Assembly: GCA_913050645.1 (NCBI GenBank)
Contig: CAJXAG010000020.1
Coordinates: forward strand, 1 to 16,392
Origin: an uncultured bacterium
Lineage (GTDB): Bacteria; Patescibacteriota; Minisyncoccia; Phycocordibacterales; UBA918
Length of the DNA: 16,392 bases
Direction of reading: 5' to 3'
The notes under the pieces are model-generated. The model did not search any database. It saw nothing but the letters and a program-made list of their open reading frames with translations, and was not told the DNA's origin. Below, in pieces: positions 13,002 through 16,392 of this stretch; positions within the stretch are counted from its first letter, which is position 1, and each line of letters opens with the position of its first letter. The translations under genes and the position numbers were made by a program.

Positions 13002-13259
13002 ATGACTGGTCCATCAAATTTTGCAGAACTCGTCGGTGTAGTTACGAATTATATCTCGTTGTTGGTTCCGATTGTGTTTGCGTTGACGTTTTTGTATATT
13101 GCGTGGGGTATTATCAACGCATGGATAATAAACGGAGGGGATGAACAGGCGGTTGAAGAGGGGAAGAAGATTGCTTTGATTGGTGTTGTGGCGTTGACGT
13201 TTATGTTTGGCATCTGGGGTGTGTTGCGGATTCTTCAGGGAGCATTTGGCTGGGGGTAG
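13002..13259 (+). CDS. Pilin-like two-helix membrane protein, member 2
   Basis: The 85-residue product lacks a signal peptide but keeps the shared plan: a short amphipathic start, helix 1 (about 17-42, ending in NAWIINGG), the charged loop DEQAVEEGKK (47-56), helix 2 (about 57-78), and a short tail. The loop GGDEQAVEEGKK matches GGSDEDNRETGRR of member 3. It starts one base after the preceding TAG, as its neighbour does, so three genes are probably translated as a coupled series. Its small size and missing leader suggest a minor membrane subunit rather than the main fibre subunit; this is inference. Confidence 0.72.
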   Translation: MTGPSNFAELVGVVTNYISLLVPIVFALTFLYIAWGIINAWIINGGDEQAVEEGKKIALIGVVALTFMFGIWGVLRILQGAFGWG

Positions 13260-13315
13260 TACGGGAAGATATACACAGAAACCAATATTCCTCACCGTTT
13301 TCTGGTATTTTTGGG

Positions 13316-13341
13316 TATAATAAGGTTATATAACGTTATAT
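13316..13341 (+). promoter_or_regulatory. Putative -10 and palindrome before pilin-like member 3
   Basis: TATAAT (13316-13321) is preceded by GGG rather than TGn. Seven bases on lies the perfect 14-nt palindrome ATATAACGTTATAT (13328-13341), at the predicted transcription start. The leader would be about 30 nt, AT-rich, with no Shine-Dalgarno site. Confidence 0.45.
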
Positions 13342-13357
13342 TAAATATTTATATAGT

Positions 13358-13726
13358 ATGAAAAAATTCGGTATCTACGCACTTGCGTTTGCGGTGGTCC
13401 TCACACCAGCGCTTGCATTCGCCCAGTTCGGTGAGGTAAACGACTTCCTTGATGATGTTTCTGCATTTATCAACGGAACACTCATCCCGCTCGTGTTTGC
13501 GATTGCACTGCTTGTGTTCATCTACGGAATGTTTCAGTATTTCATCCTGGGAGGTTCTGATGAAGATAATCGAGAGACAGGACGTCGCTTGATGCTTTGG
13601 GCGATTGTTGGGTTTGTAGCGATGGTTTCAATCTTCGGAATTGTGAATCTTGTTGCAGGCGGTCTTGGATTCTCAGATGATGAAAACATTCAAAACATTC
13701 CAAACGTACCAACAAACAACCGGTAG
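13358..13726 (+). CDS. Pilin-like two-helix membrane protein, member 3
   Basis: The 122-residue product begins with a clear signal peptide (MKKFGIYALAFAVVLTPALA, likely cut after AFA at 22). Helix 1 is about 41-64, the charged loop GGSDEDNRETGRR is at 65-77, helix 2 is about 78-101, and the tail is polar and Asn/Pro-rich. The signal peptide, size and order match TrbC/VirB2-type pilins, and the loop resembles those of members 2, 4 and 5. It has its own -10 box and a strong terminator, so it can be made separately from the upstream operon. That would suit a major subunit made in larger amounts; this is inference. No Shine-Dalgarno site precedes the ATG (context TATAGT-ATG). Confidence 0.78.
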   Translation: MKKFGIYALAFAVVLTPALAFAQFGEVNDFLDDVSAFINGTLIPLVFAIALLVFIYGMFQYFILGGSDEDNRETGRRLMLWAIVGFVAMVSIFGIVNLVAGGLGFSDDENIQNIPNVPTNNR

Positions 13727-13743
13727 TGTACGTACAAAAGAAG

Positions 13744-13777
13744 AAACCCCGCCCGTATCCCGGGCGGGGGTTTTTTT
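13744..13777. terminator. Bidirectional terminator between convergent genes
   Basis: CCCCGCCCG (13747-13755) pairs with CGGGCGGGG (13761-13769), followed by G and seven T on the plus strand. On the minus strand the same stem is followed by TTTCTTCTTTT. The TAA of the minus-strand gene (13776-13778) overlaps the T tract, so one element ends both operons. Confidence 0.88.
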
Positions 13778-14489
13778 AGCAGGTATATTCACGAATTGTG
13801 CCGTCTCCTTGCGGCACGCTCCAGGTTTCACCTGGGGCGAGTATTTTTGCTTTGATGGTGTCGGTGCCACCACGTGACAGGATTGACCATTGGTCGTCGT
13901 TATCACGACTGCGAATGATGTACCCCACATCGACACCACTGGTCTGGACGCAGTATCTGCTATCCGGCCAGTGAAATGTCAGCCAGGAATCATCCCGAAG
14001 TTCATATTCACCACCGTTGGCATTTTGAATGAAGCGAGACGCTGTTACTTCCTGGGTGCCCGGTATGGGCGGTTCACCACCACAGTCGGTGTAGTCACCG
14101 GTGGTGAATGAAGTAAAGCAGTCGTCCGTTTCGTTCAGAATCCAACCTGTCCACTGTCCAACCCCTGAAAGGAGGACAGCGAAGAAGACCAGAGCAACTG
14201 ATGCCGACTTGAAGGTTTGTGGAACGTTGTTCCAGCCCCCGATGGATTCGACTTTGAATTTTGCCAGTTGCCCAGCAGCAATCCAGAGCCCGCCTGCCCA
14301 GGCAAGCCTCAGTGCAAACGTCCAGGTAAAGTAACCTGAAATTGCTATTGCACTCAAGACTAGCACCACAATCATCACACCGGTAAACCATTGTGACTTT
14401 GTAAGACCAGCGACTTTTACAGAAGACCGCGAGGCTGTTGCTGCAGCTTGGGCGTTAGCCGTTTCGTTGACAATAGTAGATTCAGCCAT
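13776..14489 (-). CDS. Membrane protein with Cys-containing C-terminal domain, unknown function
   Basis: Not recognised. The 237-residue product has an Ala/Ser-rich cytoplasmic-type start and three hydrophobic helices (about 35-56, 58-77 and 97-117). The remaining 120 residues form a polar, Trp/Gly/Asp-rich domain that looks beta-rich. Its four cysteines (C124, C136, C180 and the C-terminal C237) could form two disulfides if the domain is outside the cell. The ATG follows directly on the TAA of the SPFH gene. A strong Shine-Dalgarno sequence (GGAGGG) lies within the last codons of that gene, where it also encodes Gly-Gly. The two products are thus made together and may form one membrane complex. 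The frame is secure; the function is unknown. Confidence 0.75.
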   Translation of the reverse strand: MAESTIVNETANAQAAATASRSSVKVAGLTKSQWFTGVMIVVLVLSAIAISGYFTWTFALRLAWAGGLWIAAGQLAKFKVESIGGWNNVPQTFKSASVALVFFAVLLSGVGQWTGWILNETDDCFTSFTTGDYTDCGGEPPIPGTQEVTASRFIQNANGGEYELRDDSWLTFHWPDSRYCVQTSGVDVGYIIRSRDNDDQWSILSRGGTDTIKAKILAPGETWSVPQGDGTIREYTC

Positions 14490-15566
14490 TTATTTCTTCC
14501 CTCCTTTTTTGCCACCTGTGCCTGCAAACAGGCGAGCCAGCATAGGTCCTGCTGAGATGACTGCTTGTGCAGTATCTGGATCAAGTTCACCAAGTCCCAT
14601 GAGTTTGAACTCTGTGCGACTGATGTCCATGTTTTCGAGATTGCCCGAGACTGACAAGAGGCGATCACGCGCGTCATTGTAGGTGTCGTACGTCATGGTA
14701 CCAGCTTTCAGACGTGTCTGAACTTCCTTCATCGAAAGGCCGAGCATTGCTGCAACACCTTTCTTGATGAGTCCAGCTTCAGCAACAGCACTGAACGTGC
14801 GTTGGAGTTCGTCCGATGGAAGCAGTTTGCTGGTGGTGACGTCTGCGATGTGAACACCGAACCGCTTTTCGAAGTTGCTGAGATTATTTGGATCCGCCAA
14901 CCCTTGCTTTTTGTTGGGGTCATCGGTACCAAACATTTGCTCAAGTTTTTCATTGAGTTCGTTCAGCTTCTTCAGTGCTGCGGAGACGGTTTTGCCTGCA
15001 AACAGTTCAACCGCCTTCGCTTCGATTAGCTCGCTGATGTCGTCTGCAATGGCGCGATAGCCACCGAGGTATATAATCGCTTTGCCGATATTGGCACGCA
15101 AGCGCAGTGAGCCAGTGCCGGTCAGAAGACCATCGGTACACATCACCTGGAAGGTGAAGCTTACCGTGTTCTCTGCCAGACTGATCGTGTTCTGCGCACT
15201 CCGTTGCTCCCAAGGGAAGCAAACGTGCGACCCGGGACCATATGTAACATATGGGTCGCCGAGTCCAAACAACGTGTTCCAGGAGTTATAGGTCGTAAAC
15301 GAGGTATTAATTTCGTTGTTGATCATAGACCGCTTTACCAGGAAGTAGGTACCAAGGGCACCAAGTCCACCGCCGACAATGCGACCAAGTGACAGCACCA
15401 GCTCGTTCTCGTAGATGCCGTTTGCGACACCTCCAAACAGAAGAGCAGACACGCCCACTGTGGTTACTGAAAGCAGTGGAAGTGTCGCGTTGCGCGTCCA
15501 CCGCGATCTTGCAGCATCAGTACCATTCAGATCCTGATCAGTTTGTTCATAAATGGTCTGAGCCAT
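14490..15566 (-). CDS. SPFH/band 7 domain membrane protein
   Basis: The 358-residue product has two N-terminal membrane helices (about 28-49 and 58-77), then an SPFH/band 7-like domain (about 99-250). That domain includes GDPYVTYGPGSHVCFPWEQR, SLAENTVSFTFQVMCTDG, a region resembling YLGGYRAIADDISELIEAKAVELFAGKTVSAALKK, and an amphipathic helix. It ends in a Gly/Lys tail (GTGGKKGGKK). SPFH proteins oligomerise on membranes and act as scaffolds or protease regulators; the partner here is unknown. Two helices before the domain are more than the single hairpin of typical stomatins. A strong Shine-Dalgarno site (AAGGAG, about 7 nt before the ATG) and a near-consensus promoter set the gene apart from its neighbours. 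The operon runs against the flanking pilin-like genes. Confidence 0.78.
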   Translation of the reverse strand: MAQTIYEQTDQDLNGTDAARSRWTRNATLPLLSVTTVGVSALLFGGVANGIYENELVLSLGRIVGGGLGALGTYFLVKRSMINNEINTSFTTYNSWNTLFGLGDPYVTYGPGSHVCFPWEQRSAQNTISLAENTVSFTFQVMCTDGLLTGTGSLRLRANIGKAIIYLGGYRAIADDISELIEAKAVELFAGKTVSAALKKLNELNEKLEQMFGTDDPNKKQGLADPNNLSNFEKRFGVHIADVTTSKLLPSDELQRTFSAVAEAGLIKKGVAAMLGLSMKEVQTRLKAGTMTYDTYNDARDRLLSVSGNLENMDISRTEFKLMGLGELDPDTAQAVISAGPMLARLFAGTGGKKGGKK

Positions 15567-15590
15567 GTTATGCTCCTTTCAAAGTTCAAT

Positions 15591-15691
15591 GACGGCACAG
15601 CGTTAGCGAGCCGTCGGTTCATGTGTTTGCAGCATTGCTGCGACGTAACTTTCGAAGTAGGGAAAGCGGAGACGCAGAATGCAGCTCTGCG
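15591..15691 (-). promoter_or_regulatory. Structured 5' leader of the SPFH operon
   Basis: Within the 122-nt leader three hairpins can form: CGCAGA/TCTGCG (15673-15691, at the 5' end of the transcript), GCAGC/GCTGC (15629-15641) and GACGGC/GCCGTC (15591-15615). The Shine-Dalgarno site and ATG follow. No known riboswitch is recognised. Confidence 0.45.
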
Positions 15692-15695
15692 CAGG

Positions 15696-15724
15696 ATAAT
15701 AGCACAAAAATAGGTAAAAGTCAA
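15696..15724 (-). promoter_or_regulatory. Strong sigma70-type promoter of the SPFH operon
   Basis: Minus strand: -35 TTGACT (15719-15724), 17-bp spacer, -10 TATTAT (15696-15701) preceded by TGC. It is the promoter with the best -35 in the window and is followed by a leader of about 122 nt. Confidence 0.8.
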
Positions 15725-15816
15725 TGTATTTTGATTAGAAATGTACTAGATCTAGCCGTATTTTAAGCCATTTAGCATATTTTATGGGAATTATTGTCTT
15801 ATTCTGTCATTTGATG

Positions 15817-15825
15817 TGCGATAAT
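15817..15825 (+). promoter_or_regulatory. Extended -10 promoter of pilin-like member 4 (leaderless)
   Basis: TGCGATAAT ends 7 nt before the ATG at 15833, so transcription is expected to start at or one base before the start codon. The upstream in-frame ATG at 15824 overlaps the -10 box itself. Confidence 0.6.
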
Positions 15826-15832
15826 GCTTGGA

Positions 15833-16114
15833 ATGATACGTATTGCACAAGCAGCAACGGCAACGGAAGCTGCGCAGGGTTTTGTCGACGCATTTAATAA
15901 TGCAGTACTCTTTCCGTTGATAACGCTTTTGATGGCAATGGCCTTTTTAGTGTTTTTGTATGGTTGTTTTGAGTATGTACGCAATGCAGCTAGTGACCAG
16001 GGACGGGAGCAAGGCAGAAGACATATTCTCTATGGTGTTATTGGGATGCTTGTGATGCTTTCAGCGTATTCGATTCTGCAACTGGCTGCAAGCACATTTA
16101 GCTTGCCGGTGTAG
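15833..16114 (+). CDS. Pilin-like two-helix membrane protein, member 4
   Basis: The 93-residue product begins MIRIAQAATATEA, with helix 1 (about 24-49, LFPLITLLMAMAFLVFLYG), the charged loop ASDQGREQGRR (53-63) and helix 2 (about 64-86). It is a close paralogue of the next gene: LFPLITLLMA, AFLVFLYGCFEYVR and SDQGREQG are shared exactly. That paralogue begins MIRIAHAA, which supports the ATG at 15833 over the one at 15824. There is no full signal peptide; the short AQAA start looks like the end of one. The shared loop and topology place it with members 1-3 of the pilin-like set. Confidence 0.78.
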   Translation: MIRIAQAATATEAAQGFVDAFNNAVLFPLITLLMAMAFLVFLYGCFEYVRNAASDQGREQGRRHILYGVIGMLVMLSAYSILQLAASTFSLPV

Positions 16115-16148
16115 TGTGTACTAGCGTGTTTTTTATAGTGCACCGGTA

Positions 16149-16157
16149 TGGAATAAT
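16149..16157 (+). promoter_or_regulatory. Putative extended -10 of pilin-like member 5 (leaderless)
   Basis: TGGAATAAT ends 6 nt before the ATG at 16164. The predicted transcription start is the A of the start codon. The element copies the arrangement in front of member 4. Confidence 0.5.
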
Positions 16158-16163
16158 GTATAT

Positions 16164-16392
16164 ATGATTCGTATCGCTCACGCAGCAGCAACCGAAGGAG
16201 AGTTCGCTGCACAATGTTTAGTAAACAAGATAAACCAAGTGATCTTGTTTCCTTTAATTACACTTTTGATGGCACTTGCATTTCTTGTTTTTCTCTATGG
16301 ATGTTTTGAGTACGTACGGAAATCTTCGAGCGACCAGGGACGGGAGCAGGGTAAACAGCATATTCTGTGGGGTGTGATTGGCATGTTTATTA
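16164..16392 (+). CDS. Pilin-like two-helix membrane protein, member 5 (cut by window end)
   Basis: Seventy-six codons are visible, open to the window edge. The product begins MIRIAHAAATEGEFAAQ and then follows member 4 closely through helix 1 (ILFPLITLLMALAFLVFLYG) and the loop SSDQGREQGKQ, into helix 2 (HILWGVIGMF). About 15-20 residues should be missing if the length equals that of its paralogue. It lies 49 nt after member 4, with its own -10-like box, so the two look like a tandem duplication that has kept separate promoters. The DNA is nearly identical over the loop codons (GACCAGGGACGGGAGCA in both). No Shine-Dalgarno site is visible. Confidence 0.8.
   Translation, partial: MIRIAHAAATEGEFAAQCLVNKINQVILFPLITLLMALAFLVFLYGCFEYVRKSSSDQGREQGKQHILWGVIGMFI

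Noticed and set aside
15746..15755. CTAGATCTAG palindrome, with TAGATCTA also at 617-624
   Set aside because: These short palindromes are similar but one lies upstream of the SPFH promoter and the other at the ftsA transcription start; two copies at different positions could be chance.

Overview
The window looks like chromosomal DNA from an ultrasmall bacterium of the Candidate Phyla Radiation (Patescibacteria, Parcubacteria-like). The reasons are compact divergent housekeeping genes, several short two-helix pilin-like proteins beside a membrane-anchored solute-binding protein, a four-domain ribosomal protein S1, and many start codons directly after a -10 box with no Shine-Dalgarno site. The lineage is inferred from gene content; no rRNA is present. 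Of 18 complete genes, 10 end in TAG, 7 in TAA and 1 in TGA, which fits the standard bacterial code.

Region 1 (1-5050) holds core genes. On the minus strand are ftsA (cut by the window edge), ybeY and rpsU. An orphan plus-strand gene (1471-2166) follows. Then come a minus-strand pair, lepB and a histidyl-tRNA-synthetase-like gene that has lost catalytic motifs, and divergent pth. A 19-bp inverted repeat lies between the lepB and pth promoters. The spacer after pth carries a dispersed inverted repeat and a strong bidirectional terminator.

Region 2 (5049-10110) holds minus-strand rpsA with a long leader that can fold into three abutting hairpins. Divergent from it is a plus-strand run: a metallo-beta-lactamase-fold protein, a single-pass membrane protein, and gyrA. 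The gyrA stop codon lies inside one arm of a 128-nt inverted repeat, and the next 280 nt are filled with palindromic repeats and a terminator.

Region 3 (10491-16392) is the accessory, envelope-related part. It has a class I methyltransferase, then a solute-binding protein followed at 1-nt spacing by two pilin-like genes, a third pilin-like gene with its own promoter, a convergent two-gene minus-strand operon (an SPFH/band 7 protein and a membrane protein with a Cys-bearing tail domain), and two tandem pilin-like paralogues, the second cut by the window end. The five pilin-like proteins share one plan: two membrane helices around a short charged loop. The SPFH operon stands out: it has a near-consensus sigma70 promoter, a structured leader and strong Shine-Dalgarno sites, unlike its neighbours. 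No VirB4/VirD4-type ATPase or ABC permease is visible, so how these surface proteins work together is unknown.

The most unusual signals are the recurring 'TGn + TATA(A/C)T, 6-11 nt, ATG' arrangement, the rpsA leader, the lepB/pth palindrome, the motif-less HisRS paralogue, the SPFH module between pilin genes, and the repeats after gyrA.
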